From JAHFTY01 sp964584785 (GTDB lineage: Bacteria > Acidobacteriota > Terriglobia > 20CM-2-55-15), in NCBI GenBank assembly GCA_964584785.1, contig CAZPBY010000034.1, positions 13,471-77,470 on the forward strand: 64,000 nucleotides of DNA, read 5' to 3'. Below the pieces are notes generated by a model. The model saw nothing but the letters and a program-made list of their open reading frames with translations. It was not told where the DNA came from and ran no database searches. Shown one piece after another: positions 15,701 through 23,609 of this stretch (within the stretch, counting starts at the first letter, position 1; every line of letters begins with the position of its first letter). The position numbers were made by a program, and so were the translations under genes.

Positions 15701-16066
15701 ACCGCGTTGACCGGCGTTTCGAGATTGCGGGCGAACCTTGTCGCCGATTCGCATGTGGACAATCCCACGATCGATCGCTGGTTCAACACCGACGCGTTCC
15801 AGAATCCGGCGACCGGTGCGCTCGGCAATGAGGGCGCGAGTATCCGCCTGTACGGTCCATCGCAGTGGAACGTGGACACGGCGCTGTGGCGCACGTTCCC
15901 GCTGCGCGAAAAACTCAAAATGGATTTCCGTCTGGAAGCGTTCAACGTCTTCAACCATGCGCGCTTCAACAATCCCAACACCACGATCAACAACAACAAC
16001 TTTGGGAGAATCACAACCGCGCAGGATCCACGCATCATGCAGGCCGCGTTGAAGGTGAATTTTTAG
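12758..16066 (+). CDS. Oar-like TonB-dependent outer-membrane receptor 1
   Basis: This 1102-residue protein starts at the ATG preceded by GGTGGAGGAG; upstream in-frame codons are promoter and leader sequence. A signal peptide (to about residue 26) is followed by a carboxypeptidase-regulatory-like beta-sandwich (IAGTVKDASG ... GSYSFPNLPVGPYRLEVAMP, about 30-110). Next are a plug domain (ELPLNGRDVSQLIAL; GGAVNVVTKSGTN) and a long barrel ending in the usual acidobacterial pattern FRLEAFNVFNHARFNNPNT and a terminal aromatic (KVNF). Such receptors import large or scarce ligands using TonB energy. The divergent partner is a PQQ dehydrogenase operon and the paralogue at 27607 is also next to a PQQ dehydrogenase, so the ligand is probably an oxidisable carbohydrate or alcohol. 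Ligand unproven. Confidence 0.9.
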   Translation: MKRVPVLFLVFLLAALRPVVPLRAQSIATAQIAGTVKDASGARLPGAEVKVTQTDTAYIRNVLTDETGSYSFPNLPVGPYRLEVAMPGFNTFVQTGIVLQVNSNPAIHVTLQLGAIDQTVEVQADAAMVETQTTGIGQVIDAQRVTELPLNGRDVSQLIALSGGAVAGGGGLKSNLNHPDAVAYSVAGGLVNATNYVLDGGNHVDPRTNVGLPLPFPEAMQEFKVETSALPANYGSQPGGAVNVVTKSGTNRVTGNMFWFLRNYKANARNFFALTRDSLKRNQFGGTVGGPIVKDKIFFFGAVQGTTLRTAPATNQVFVPTAAVLQGDFRAILAPPCKTKQINLVSTLNGKPFATNNVISPTLFNAVALKYLTLIPVSTDPCGLLRYSTPNETNSYQVMGRVDWRRNAKDSLFTRYYISDANLRSYLDSTNVLSSRVGLPDRAQSIIIGDTYVLNPTMISTFRVNYSRSAVQRLPPDGIPTVTSLGAKVTSMTPNFTGQGWGPSGYFSGSGLTGYVDTNIYDISENIAWTKRSHQLSFGFEWIQTQMNGLGTFQMNPGWTFNGQITGDALADFITGNLFSIRQGGGQISRDKRNAPGAFVQDNWKFTSRLQFNLGLRWDPYVPSYSKYGFAMRFDRAKFDAKTKTSTTFINAPPGISVPGDPGWDGKSTTTAQYKLFSPRLGLVWDPRGLGRETIRSGYGIFYGSTYLWSTQHVPLNPPWGDTLTWNQPKGGLSDPWGDYQPCTTCAFGDPYPIPSSFPKDSRFLNFGTYVFENTDNHRPYTQQWDLALQRQFGADVLISATYLGNKTTHQTLGVQTNPALYIPGNCVAGQYGLTAAGPCSNANNINFRRVLYLQDPQNGQYFGNVQVEDPNGNSSYNGLILAVNRRFANNFSALANYTWSHCLTQGEPGQDIGNFYQDVNNRRAEWQDCSSDRRQLVNLSLVSRSPRFASSLAETILGKWGFSGIYTFSSGNSLTVSPSITALTGVSRLRANLVADSHVDNPTIDRWFNTDAFQNPATGALGNEGASIRLYGPSQWNVDTALWRTFPLREKLKMDFRLEAFNVFNHARFNNPNTTINNNNFGRITTAQDPRIMQAALKVNF

Positions 16067-16072
16067 GGCACC

Positions 16073-16223
16073 GGTGCGGCTTGCAGACCAGTCGGGGTGG
16101 TTTTCAAAGACCGCGAAGCGCTCCTTTCAAATCGGTTGCGCTTCGCGCGATATCTATACGGAGGCTGCGCATCGTTTCAAACCACCCCCGTCTGCACCTG
16201 CGGTGCAGACGTCCCCCCTAACT
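16073..16223. repeat. Nested inverted repeats downstream of TonB receptor 1
   Basis: This is a structured, non-coding stretch. Outer arms GCAGAC...GGGGTGGTTTTCAAA (about 16083-16108) and TTTCAAACCACCCCCGTCTGC (about 16175-16195) enclose a perfect inner 9-bp pair CGCGAAGCG/CGCTTCGCG. Just outside are TGCACC-TGC-GGTGCA (about 16193-16207) and a C/G-tract pair (CCCC...GGGG). It could act as terminator for the TonB gene, but the multi-hairpin design is more like a dispersed palindromic element. No open frame with recognisable content lies in the ~290 bp between 16067 and 16353. Confidence 0.5.
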
Positions 16224-16353
16224 TCGGAGGGGAGTCGATGCTCCACCACTCAAAGATTCGGTAATTCAAACGGACCCACTACCGATTTTTGCCGCGTCAC
16301 ACGGGCATTGACAAGTCCGGCTTAGGTCAGTACAACTGGCGCGGGAATCGAAC

Positions 16354-18333
16354 GTGAAAGCCGGATTTGCGCTCAAGCGCCTTGCTTTTGGATCTCTATT
16401 CATTCTGCTCGCCGCCGGGGTGTTGTTGCTGTCCGATCTCGATCAACGGAAGAGTGGATCGGGGCGGGCGCCTCACATTGCCATTCTGCAGCACGCGTCG
16501 ACGCCGCTGCTCGATGAAGCCGTAAGTGGGATGGTTGAAGGGCTTGCCGGAGCGGGTTTTCGTGATGGTCAGAACGTCAGCATAACGCGGTTCAATGCGC
16601 AGAATGATGTCCCGACCGATAATGCGATTGCGAAAGAGATCACTTCCGGGAAATTCGATCTGGTCCTTACCGCGAGCACGCTGTCCATGCAAGCCGTGGC
16701 AAACGCGAATAAGGACGGCAAAGTCATCCATGTGTTCGGCGCGGTAGCCGATCCGTTCAGCGCCGGCATCGGACTGCATCGCGAGAACCCCATGGCCCAC
16801 CCGCGCCACCTCGTGGGCATCGGCACATTCATGCCGGTTGCCTCCGGTTTTCAATTGGCCCGTCAAATGTTTCCCGGATTGAAGACGATCGGTGTCGCGT
16901 GGAACCCTGCGGAATCGAACTCGCGCGCGTTTACGACCAAAGCTCAGGAAGCGAGTAAGGATCTGGGTATTGAACTGCTCGAAGCCACGGTCGACAATTC
17001 GTCCGGCGTGGCGGAAGCGGCGAATTCGCTGATATCTCGCCGAGCCCAGGCGCTGTGGATCGGCGGCGACGTGACGGTCATGGTCGCGGCGGATGCGGTT
17101 ATCACGGCGGCGAAAAAAGCCCGCATTCCCGTCTTTACGCTGACACCGCCGACGGCGCAGCGGGGCGCGCTGTTCGACCTTGGCGCGAATTTCGTGACGA
17201 TTGGCCGGCAGACCGGAGAACTCGCCGCGAAAATTTTGCGCGGCGCAAACCCGGCGGACTTTCCGATCGAGAATCGAGTGCCGGAAAGACTGATCGTCAA
17301 CAAACTGGCAGTCAACGGATTGAGAGATCCATGGCAGATTCCGGATGACGCCGCTTCCCGTGCGGACACCCTGATCGATGAGACCGGCGTCCACGACAGA
17401 CAGGTCAAGCCGGCGGCAACCGGGCCGCTGTCCAAACAATGGCACATCAGCGTCGTGAAATATGTCGACGCGCCGGCTACTGAAGAAGCCGAGAGAGGCG
17501 CGATGGACGGTCTGCGCGAAGCCGGTCTCGTGGATGGCCGCGACTTCCGAATCAAGTCGCGGAGCGCGCAGGGCGATGTGGCCGCGCTGAACGGCATCAT
17601 CGATGCCGTCAAAACTGAAAATGCAGACCTGGTCCTGACCTTTTCGACTTCCGCACTGCAAGTCGCCATCAAGAAAATCGCCAGGACACCCATCGTTTTT
17701 GCGCTCGTCGGCGATGCGTTCATCGCCGGAGCGGGACGCAGTAATGAAGATCATCTGCCGAACGTGACCGGCGCGACGATCATCAGCCCATTTGAAGACA
17801 TGTTCGACATTTTCCGCCGGGTGATGCCAAAAGCCCGCCGTTGTGGAACGGTGTTCACACCATCCGAGGTGAACTCGGCCTACTACTATGACCTTCTGAA
17901 AAAGTCCGGACACGAAGCCGGCATCGAAATTGAAGGCGTGGCCGCCAGCAATAGCAGCGACGTCGCGGATGCGGCCCTTGCGCTGATGACCCGCAAAATC
18001 GATGCGGTATGCCAGATTTCCGACAACCTGACCGGTTCCACTTTCACGAGTATCGCGCAGGCCGCGCAACGCGCGCGCTTGCCGATTTTTTCGTTCAATA
18101 CCGTGCAAGCCAGGCAGGGCGCCAGCGTTGTCGTCGGCCGCGACTTTCACGACGGCGGCCGCGAATCGGCGTTATTGGCAGCGCGCATCATGCGCGGCGA
18201 GAACCCGGCGTCGATACCGTTCCAGCCCACATCGCGCGTCAAAGTGGTCGTCAATGAAACGGCCGCGCTCGCCAACGGATTGACCATTCCCGCAGCTCTG
18301 CGGCAGCGGGCGGACGAGTGGATTCGCCCATGA
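16354..18333 (+). CDS. ABC transporter substrate-binding protein with two fused binding domains
   Basis: This 659-residue protein has an N-terminal membrane anchor or signal (LAFGSLFILLAAGVLLLSDL) and no lipobox Cys. It contains two tandem copies of the ABC_sub_bind (TrpX-like, PF04392) periplasmic-binding fold. Copy 1 is ~38-330 (HIAILQHASTPLLDEAVSGM ... FDLVLTASTLSMQAV); copy 2 is ~358-655 (HISVVKYVDAPATEEAERGA ... ADLVLTFSTSALQVAI). Single-domain members bind aromatic amino acids or similar small ligands for a BPD_transp_2 permease. The GTG start follows a 287-bp non-coding stretch. It is the first gene of a four-gene operon; its TGA overlaps the STAS gene start (ATGA). The fused dimer is uncommon. 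Ligand unknown. Confidence 0.85.
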   Translation: MKAGFALKRLAFGSLFILLAAGVLLLSDLDQRKSGSGRAPHIAILQHASTPLLDEAVSGMVEGLAGAGFRDGQNVSITRFNAQNDVPTDNAIAKEITSGKFDLVLTASTLSMQAVANANKDGKVIHVFGAVADPFSAGIGLHRENPMAHPRHLVGIGTFMPVASGFQLARQMFPGLKTIGVAWNPAESNSRAFTTKAQEASKDLGIELLEATVDNSSGVAEAANSLISRRAQALWIGGDVTVMVAADAVITAAKKARIPVFTLTPPTAQRGALFDLGANFVTIGRQTGELAAKILRGANPADFPIENRVPERLIVNKLAVNGLRDPWQIPDDAASRADTLIDETGVHDRQVKPAATGPLSKQWHISVVKYVDAPATEEAERGAMDGLREAGLVDGRDFRIKSRSAQGDVAALNGIIDAVKTENADLVLTFSTSALQVAIKKIARTPIVFALVGDAFIAGAGRSNEDHLPNVTGATIISPFEDMFDIFRRVMPKARRCGTVFTPSEVNSAYYYDLLKKSGHEAGIEIEGVAASNSSDVADAALALMTRKIDAVCQISDNLTGSTFTSIAQAAQRARLPIFSFNTVQARQGASVVVGRDFHDGGRESALLAARIMRGENPASIPFQPTSRVKVVVNETAALANGLTIPAALRQRADEWIRP

Positions 18334-19580
18334 GCCTGGACGTCACCCGGGAGCATTCCGCCGAAGGACTGACGCTCGTCGTCTCCGGCCGCCTCGACGG
18401 TTACTGGGCCGATCATCTCGGAAAAGAACTTGCGGAAGTGTTACGTGACGGCGTGCATCACGTTCGCCTCGATTTGAACGGCGTCAACTATCTGAGTTCT
18501 GCCGGAATCGGCGCGCTCGTCAGGCTGTACAAACAGTTTGAAGCGATTCATGGTTCGTTCGTGGTGACCAACTGCTCGGTCGAAGTCACAAAACTGCTGG
18601 CCATGACCAAGCTCGACACGATATTGATGGCTCGCGGAATCGCCGCGCCGGCGAGCGGTACCCACACCGCTTTTCGCGAAACAGCGTACGGCGGCGTATC
18701 GTTCCAGGTTTTTGACCTCGCGACGGCAGCCAACTTGAGATGCGAAGTTTTTGGCGACGCCTCGCGGCTAGGCAGGTTTCGTTTCGACCAACAGGACTGC
18801 CTCACCGTTCAGTTTCCGGCTTCCACCTTCGGTCTGGGCCTCGGCGCTTTCGGAAATAATTTCGCCGAGTGCCGCGGACGTTTCGGCGAGTTTGTGACCG
18901 TCGCCGGGTCCGCAGCTTATCTGCCGACGGATGCGACCAACGTGCCGGACTACATGATTGCCGCCGAAACCTTCATTCCCGAACTCCACGTTTTGTATTG
19001 CGCGAGATTGGACGGCGGTTTTTCGCATCTCGCGCGTTTCGAAGCCAACAAAGAATCCGGAGCGGCCACGCTTACCGAACTCATCAAAGCCGGCTTTGGA
19101 ATTACGGAAAGTGACGCGATCGGAGTCGTCATTGTTGCAGAAACCACGGGCCTGGTCGGTGTTTCGCTGCGGCGCTCGCCCGGCAGCGGTGTGAAGCCGG
19201 AAGACGAGACCCTTTTCTCCTTTCCTGCAATCCGCGAATGGCTTTCGTATTCAGCCGAACGCACGCATGCCCGGGATTTGGCGCTGATCGCAGGTATTGC
19301 CGTGCGGAATGACGTCAACGGTCGAATCGGCAACATCGGATCGATGCTGCGGCCGCTGGGCGCGGACTCCATGCCGATCGGACATTTTCATGCGGCGGCG
19401 TTCCCGTATCGTCCGCTGAAGAAAGGTCTGCTGGATTTGAAGACCACAACCACAGCGTTGTTTGAAGGCGGAGGCGTGCGGACCGTAACCCATCTTCTGA
19501 ACGATACGCGCGACATCAACGGAGCCGGCGAAAGCGAATTCGTCCGCGGCGCCTGCTGGTTCGGCCGGATATCCCAATGA
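18330..19580 (+). CDS. STAS-domain protein with unknown C-terminal domain, within an ABC transporter operon
   Basis: This 416-residue protein begins at the ATG that overlaps the preceding stop (ATGA). Residues ~1-105 are a STAS (anti-anti-sigma type) domain with the helix-cap motif NYLSSAGIGALVRLYKQF, in which a Ser corresponds to the phosphorylatable residue of SpoIIAA-like proteins. Residues ~120-416 are soluble and unrecognised; motifs include FGLGLGAFGNNFAECRGRFG and the closing GGGVRTVTHLLNDT. It overlaps the permease gene by 4 bp, so all four proteins are probably made in fixed proportion. A STAS protein between the binding protein and permease suggests partner-switch or kinase control of transport, or sensing of transport. 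This is inference. Confidence 0.72.
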   Translation: MSLDVTREHSAEGLTLVVSGRLDGYWADHLGKELAEVLRDGVHHVRLDLNGVNYLSSAGIGALVRLYKQFEAIHGSFVVTNCSVEVTKLLAMTKLDTILMARGIAAPASGTHTAFRETAYGGVSFQVFDLATAANLRCEVFGDASRLGRFRFDQQDCLTVQFPASTFGLGLGAFGNNFAECRGRFGEFVTVAGSAAYLPTDATNVPDYMIAAETFIPELHVLYCARLDGGFSHLARFEANKESGAATLTELIKAGFGITESDAIGVVIVAETTGLVGVSLRRSPGSGVKPEDETLFSFPAIREWLSYSAERTHARDLALIAGIAVRNDVNGRIGNIGSMLRPLGADSMPIGHFHAAAFPYRPLKKGLLDLKTTTTALFEGGGVRTVTHLLNDTRDINGAGESEFVRGACWFGRISQ

Positions 19581-20521
19581 CGCTCCTGATTGGTTCAACG
19601 ACCATCGGTTTGATTCTGTCGTTGCTCGCTCTCGGCGTTTTCATCAGCTTCCGTGTGTTCCATATGGCCGACATCACAGCGGAAGGTTCGATTACATTGG
19701 GCGCGGCGATTACCGCGACCGCGTTAGTCGCGCATGTGAACCCGCTTGCAGCGACAGCGGCGGGTTTCCTCGGCGGGATGCTCGCTGGAACCGTCACGGG
19801 AATTCTTCATACGCGATTCAAGATTCACAGTCTGCTCTCGGGAATACTGGTCATGACGGCGCTGTATTCGGTGAACCTGCACGTCATGGGCAAGAGCAAT
19901 GTGCCGCTGGTTTCTGAAAAGACCTTGAACAGCTATGCGGAAGGTTTGGGACAACGCATCAGCGGCGGTGTTGCGACCCTACACGTTCTGGGATGGGACG
20001 TGACGTCGCACGACGCTTCCGTTCTCATATTCATGCTCGGCACCAGCGCACTCATTGCCGCTGTGTTGTATGCCTTCTTTCGTACAAACATCGGCACGGC
20101 GATGCGAGCGACAGGCGATAACGATCAAATGATTCGCGCCATGGGAGTGGATGTCGGCAACATGATCGTTCTTGGCCTGGCTGTCTCCAACGGTTTGATT
20201 GCCCTGGCGGGCGCACTGCTGGCGCAGTATCAGGGCTTCGCCGATGTTCAGATGGGCATCGGCATGGTGGTGTGGGGATTGGCCAGTGTCATCATCGGCG
20301 ATTCCCTGGTTGGCAAGGAAAGCCTCGGGCTGTCCGTTGTCGGAACGCTTATGGGGTCGGTACTTTTCCGCCTGCTGGTGGCGATCGCGCTGCGCTGGGG
20401 GCTGAACCCGAATGATCTGAAACTCATCACGGCTGTCTTTGTATTTGCGGCGCTCGTCATACCTGCGACGCTCCAGTCGAAACGAAATAAGTTAGGAAGG
20501 GCTCGCTCCGCCAATGCTTGA
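19577..20521 (+). CDS. ABC transporter permease (BPD_transp_2 / TrpX-type system)
   Basis: This 314-residue polytopic membrane protein has about eight to nine hydrophobic helices (LLIGSTTIGLILSLLALGVF at the start; TAVFVFAALVIPATLQ near the end). The EAA-like loop region carries GTAMRATGDNDQMIRAMGVD, typical of branched-chain/TrpX-type permeases, and SVIIGDSLVGKESLGLSVVG follows. It would form the inner-membrane channel for the double substrate-binding protein encoded two genes upstream. Start ATG overlaps the STAS gene stop (ATGA), and it overlaps the ATPase gene by 8 bp. Confidence 0.88.
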   Translation: MTLLIGSTTIGLILSLLALGVFISFRVFHMADITAEGSITLGAAITATALVAHVNPLAATAAGFLGGMLAGTVTGILHTRFKIHSLLSGILVMTALYSVNLHVMGKSNVPLVSEKTLNSYAEGLGQRISGGVATLHVLGWDVTSHDASVLIFMLGTSALIAAVLYAFFRTNIGTAMRATGDNDQMIRAMGVDVGNMIVLGLAVSNGLIALAGALLAQYQGFADVQMGIGMVVWGLASVIIGDSLVGKESLGLSVVGTLMGSVLFRLLVAIALRWGLNPNDLKLITAVFVFAALVIPATLQSKRNKLGRARSANA

Positions 20522-21326
20522 AGTCCGCAGTGTCTCGAAGACGTTTAATGCCGGCACACTGAACGAGGTGCGCTCGCTCCAGAACGTTGAAGTGTCCATT
20601 GACGAAGGATCGTGGGTGGTTGTCATCGGTACCAACGGCTCAGGGAAATCGACTCTTCTCAATGCCATCGCGGGAACTTTCTTCGTAGATTCCGGATCCA
20701 TCCGTCTGGCGGAAAGCGATGTCACGCGCTGGCCCGAACACAAACGAGCGAAACTCATCGGCCGCGTTTTTCAAAACCCCTTCAGCGGCACGGCGCCCAA
20801 CATGTCGATTGCCGAGAACATGGCTATTGCCGCGCGCCGCGGTCAACCGAGAGGGTTGGGCTGGACGTTGCGGGCCGGCTTGATGGACAAGTTTGCGGAA
20901 CGCGTCGCTCGCCTGAACCTGGGTTTGGAAGATCGCTTGAACAACGTTATCGGCAGCCTGTCGGGAGGACAGCGTCAGGCGCTGACGCTGCTGATGGCGA
21001 CCTGGCTCAAACCTCAATTGCTGCTGCTCGACGAGCATACGGCGGCGCTCGATCCCAAGAGTGCCGATCAAGTCATCAGGCTGACGGAGGAGACCATAGC
21101 GCGCGACGGGTTGACCACACTGATGGTCACGCACTCGATGCAGCAGGCGGCCCACCTCGGCGACCGCCTGATCATGATGTACCGCGGCCGCATCATTCAC
21201 GACTTTCGCGGCGCCGAGAAACGCCGACTGCGCGCCGAGGATTTACTGGAACGTTTCGAGGAAGTGCGCCGGGCGGAACAACTGGACGAATCCGTCGCCG
21301 AGATGTTGCGCCGCAGCTACGTCTGA
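20514..21326 (+). CDS. ABC transporter ATPase
   Basis: This 270-residue protein has a complete set of ABC motifs: Walker A GTNGSGKST (about 39-47), Q-loop VFQNPFSG, signature SLSGGQRQAL, Walker B LLLLDEHTAALDPKS and switch His in VTHSMQQAAHLGD. It supplies ATP hydrolysis for the permease with which it overlaps by 8 bp. It is the last gene of the operon; the convergent DoxX gene ends 3 bp after its stop. Confidence 0.92.
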   Translation: MLEVRSVSKTFNAGTLNEVRSLQNVEVSIDEGSWVVVIGTNGSGKSTLLNAIAGTFFVDSGSIRLAESDVTRWPEHKRAKLIGRVFQNPFSGTAPNMSIAENMAIAARRGQPRGLGWTLRAGLMDKFAERVARLNLGLEDRLNNVIGSLSGGQRQALTLLMATWLKPQLLLLDEHTAALDPKSADQVIRLTEETIARDGLTTLMVTHSMQQAAHLGDRLIMMYRGRIIHDFRGAEKRRLRAEDLLERFEEVRRAEQLDESVAEMLRRSYV

Positions 21327-21329
21327 ATT

Positions 21330-21734
21330 TCAATCGGCAAGAGCCAGGGCCAGCAGGCATCCGAGCACAGGTAAGCCGTCTCCCTGCGACAGAAATGAAT
21401 AATGGAACAGGCTGCTGTGCGCGAAGTGGATCTGCAGCACCATAAGGAAAGCGATGACCGCGGCTGGACGACTGTAGCGTCCGGAAAGGAAAGCCAGTCC
21501 GGCCGCGACTTCTCCGACAAAGACAAGCCGCGCAAACACGGGAGCACCCGGAAGCGCGATCGTCTCGATATACCAACGGCTCATCGACGTTCCGGTCTCC
21601 GCCCATCGCCGGAGGATGTTCGTCAGCGGCGCGGAACTCGCCAGCCACCCGACTTTGTCCAGTCCTTCGAAGATGAAAAACACACCGATCGCAATTCGAA
21701 TCGCAAGCAGGGCGCGGCTTCCTTTCCTGGGCAT
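21330..21734 (-). CDS. DoxX-family membrane protein
   Basis: This 134-residue protein has four hydrophobic helices and the DoxX-like opening RIAIGVFFIFEGLDKVGWLA, followed by a PGAPVFARLVFVGEVAAGLAF segment. DoxX-family proteins are linked to thiosulfate:quinone oxidation or redox and oxidative-stress membrane complexes, but most are uncharacterised. It is divergent from the MFS operon, sharing a 118-bp intergenic region that contains a perfect 20-bp palindrome (21761-21780). Confidence 0.8.
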   Translation of the reverse strand: MPRKGSRALLAIRIAIGVFFIFEGLDKVGWLASSAPLTNILRRWAETGTSMSRWYIETIALPGAPVFARLVFVGEVAAGLAFLSGRYSRPAAVIAFLMVLQIHFAHSSLFHYSFLSQGDGLPVLGCLLALALAD

Positions 21735-21760
21735 GCGCGGATTCTAGCCCATTATTCAAG

Positions 21761-21824
21761 TTGTACGGAAGTCCGTACAACCGCCAGAATGGCCTTGACG
21801 ACGAGGCTTGCGGCTATTCATACT
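21761..21824 (+). promoter_or_regulatory. Palindromic operator plus promoter of the MFS operon
   Basis: TTGTACGGAAGTCCGTACAA (21761-21780) has perfect 9-bp arms around AG. Fourteen bases later lies TTGACG (-35, 21795-21800), then an 18-base spacer and CATACT (-10, 21819-21824), about 29 bp before the chosen start. The TTGTA-N10-TACAA ends and the distance to the -35 match the elements at 12638 and 27376, so one regulator probably binds all three. It may also act on the divergent DoxX gene. Confidence 0.7.
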
Positions 21825-21852
21825 TCGCGACGTTCAGGAGAATTTTTGGAAA

Positions 21853-23133
21853 ATGCAACAAACGACGCGAGGACGTTTCAGCCTTCTGCGTTTGACGTTA
21901 GCCTTGTCGATCATCACGTATCTCGATCGGGTTGCAATTTCCTCTGCCGCCTTGACGATGAGAGGCGATCTTCATCTGAGCGCCGTTCAGATGGGCTGGG
22001 TGTTTAGCGCGTTCACTTTTGCCTACGCGTTTTTTGAGATTCCCAGCGGCTGGCTCGGCGATGTCATCGGTCCGAGAAAAGTCCTGACGCGCATCGTTCT
22101 GTGGTGGTCGGCGTTCACGATGGCCACGGGTCTGGCCTGGAACTTTGCGTCTTTGATCATCGCGCGATTTCTTTTCGGCGTCGGTGAGGCGGGCGCGTTC
22201 CCGAACATCTCGAGAAGCTTTGCGAGATGGTTTCCCACTCGCGAGCGTGGATCGGCGCACGGCGTCGTTTTCATGGGTACGCGTCTGGGCGGCGCGATCG
22301 CTCCGCCCCTGGTGGCGGCGTTGATGGGAGCTCTGGGGTGGCGTCAGTCGTTCTTTGTGTTCGGAGTGATCGGTCTGTTTTGGTGCGTGTTCTGGTTGCG
22401 ATGGTTCAAGGACGATCCCGCCGATCATCCATCGGTGAACGCGGAGGAATTGGAGCTGATCCGGAGTGGAATCGGTCATAACGAAACGCTCGGTTTCAAA
22501 TGGAGCGAACTTCTGTCCCTGAATCTCCTGCTGATCTGTCTCATGTACTTCACGATGGGTTATACCCTCTACTTCAATCTCACCTGGCTGCCGACGTATC
22601 TCCGCGAAGTCCGTGGATTCTCCGTACAGCAAGCCGCGAATCTCGCCGGCGTGGTGCTTCTGACAGGCGCGATCATGACGTGGGTCGGGGGACGGTTGAC
22701 GGATCGCCTTGTGAAAACGCGTGGGCTGAAGATCGGACGATCGGTCGGCGTGATCACGCTGCCGGTGAGCGCGGTCCTCTTGATTATGGCGGCGCAGACG
22801 AACGATCCGACGATGGCGGCAGTGCTGCTCGCTGCGACACTCGGTGTCGCCGACATCGGCGTCAGTTCGTGCTGGGCGATCTGCCATGATGTCGGCGGCG
22901 AGAGTGCCGGCATTGTGACGGGTTGTATGAATACGTTTGGAAACATTGGCGGCGCGCTCAGCCCGCTCGTTGTGGGTTACGCCGTCGAGTGGTGGCATTC
23001 ATGGACGCTGCCGTTCTTCATCACCGCGGGTGTTTACGTCTTCGGCGGCATCATGACTCTCCTCGTGAATCCCAACAAGCGTCTCGTCCGGCCGCAAACG
23101 GCGGGCGCGACGGTCGCAGCGGTGCAATTATGA
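21853..23133 (+). CDS. MFS transporter (anion:cation symporter-like)
   Basis: This 426-residue protein has twelve predicted helices. The ATG at 21853 is chosen, with AGGAG and GGA upstream; the frame extends 15 codons further back into the promoter. Hallmarks are the opening RLTLALSIITYLDRVAISSA, motif A GWLGDVIGPRKVL after helix 2, and the acidic/aromatic ACS-type pattern FGVGEAGAFPNISRSFARWF. ACS-family members carry organic anions such as hexuronates, aldonates, phthalate or tartrate. The gene overlaps the cytochrome gene (ATGA) and leads an operon ending in a ThDP enzyme, so it probably imports an acid that the ThDP enzyme uses. Substrate unknown. Confidence 0.85.
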   Translation: MQQTTRGRFSLLRLTLALSIITYLDRVAISSAALTMRGDLHLSAVQMGWVFSAFTFAYAFFEIPSGWLGDVIGPRKVLTRIVLWWSAFTMATGLAWNFASLIIARFLFGVGEAGAFPNISRSFARWFPTRERGSAHGVVFMGTRLGGAIAPPLVAALMGALGWRQSFFVFGVIGLFWCVFWLRWFKDDPADHPSVNAEELELIRSGIGHNETLGFKWSELLSLNLLLICLMYFTMGYTLYFNLTWLPTYLREVRGFSVQQAANLAGVVLLTGAIMTWVGGRLTDRLVKTRGLKIGRSVGVITLPVSAVLLIMAAQTNDPTMAAVLLAATLGVADIGVSSCWAICHDVGGESAGIVTGCMNTFGNIGGALSPLVVGYAVEWWHSWTLPFFITAGVYVFGGIMTLLVNPNKRLVRPQTAGATVAAVQL

Positions 23134-23600
23134 GAATCGCCTGGAATCGACTGGCCATACCTTTTGCGGCGCTGATCTTCCTTGTCCTCCTCTTTGAGGG
23201 AAGCGCGCGGCAACAACAGTTGCCCGACGGCGAAGGCAAAGAAGTTTTCATCAACAAATGCGGTGAGTGTCACGGTCTTGAAAACGCCACATCGAGCCGC
23301 CGCACTCAAGACGAGTGGACCGGCGTTGTTAACGATATGGCCGGCGCCGGCGCCCTGCTGTCGAAAGACGACATGACGGCGATCGTCGGTTATCTTTGGC
23401 GCAACTTTGGAAAGATCAACATCAACAAAGCGGCAGCCGCCGAGATCGAAAGCTTCCTGAACTTCTCGTCGAAGGATGCGCAGGCCATCGTGGCGTACCG
23501 GACCGAACATGGATCGTTCAAGAGCATCGACGATCTGAAGAAAGTTACGGAGATCGACGTGAAAATCCTGGATGAAAAGAAAACGTGGATCGCCTTTTGA
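23130..23600 (+). CDS. Cytochrome c fused to a ComEA-type helix-hairpin-helix domain
   Basis: This 156-residue exported protein starts at the ATG overlapping the MFS stop (ATGA). A signal peptide (RLAIPFAALIFLVLLFEGSA) is followed by a single c-type heme site CGECH (about residue 48) and a candidate distal Met (DMAG or DDMT). Residues ~95-156 are a helix-hairpin-helix domain (ININKAAAAEIESFLNFSSK ... GSFKSIDDLKKV), the fold used by ComEA for DNA and by T2SS-K-like proteins for protein contact. A heme domain joined to HhH in a periplasmic protein is unusual. In this operon it may accept electrons from a periplasmic dehydrogenase, with HhH acting as a docking module; that is inference. Confidence 0.82.
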   Translation: MRIAWNRLAIPFAALIFLVLLFEGSARQQQLPDGEGKEVFINKCGECHGLENATSSRRTQDEWTGVVNDMAGAGALLSKDDMTAIVGYLWRNFGKININKAAAAEIESFLNFSSKDAQAIVAYRTEHGSFKSIDDLKKVTEIDVKILDEKKTWIAF

Positions 23601-23609
23601 GGTGCCGAT

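Noticed and set aside
16396..18150. 584-codon minus-strand open frame opposite the ABC binding protein
   Set aside because: It is a shadow of the double binding-protein gene; composition is Arg/His/Asp-rich and no motif is present.
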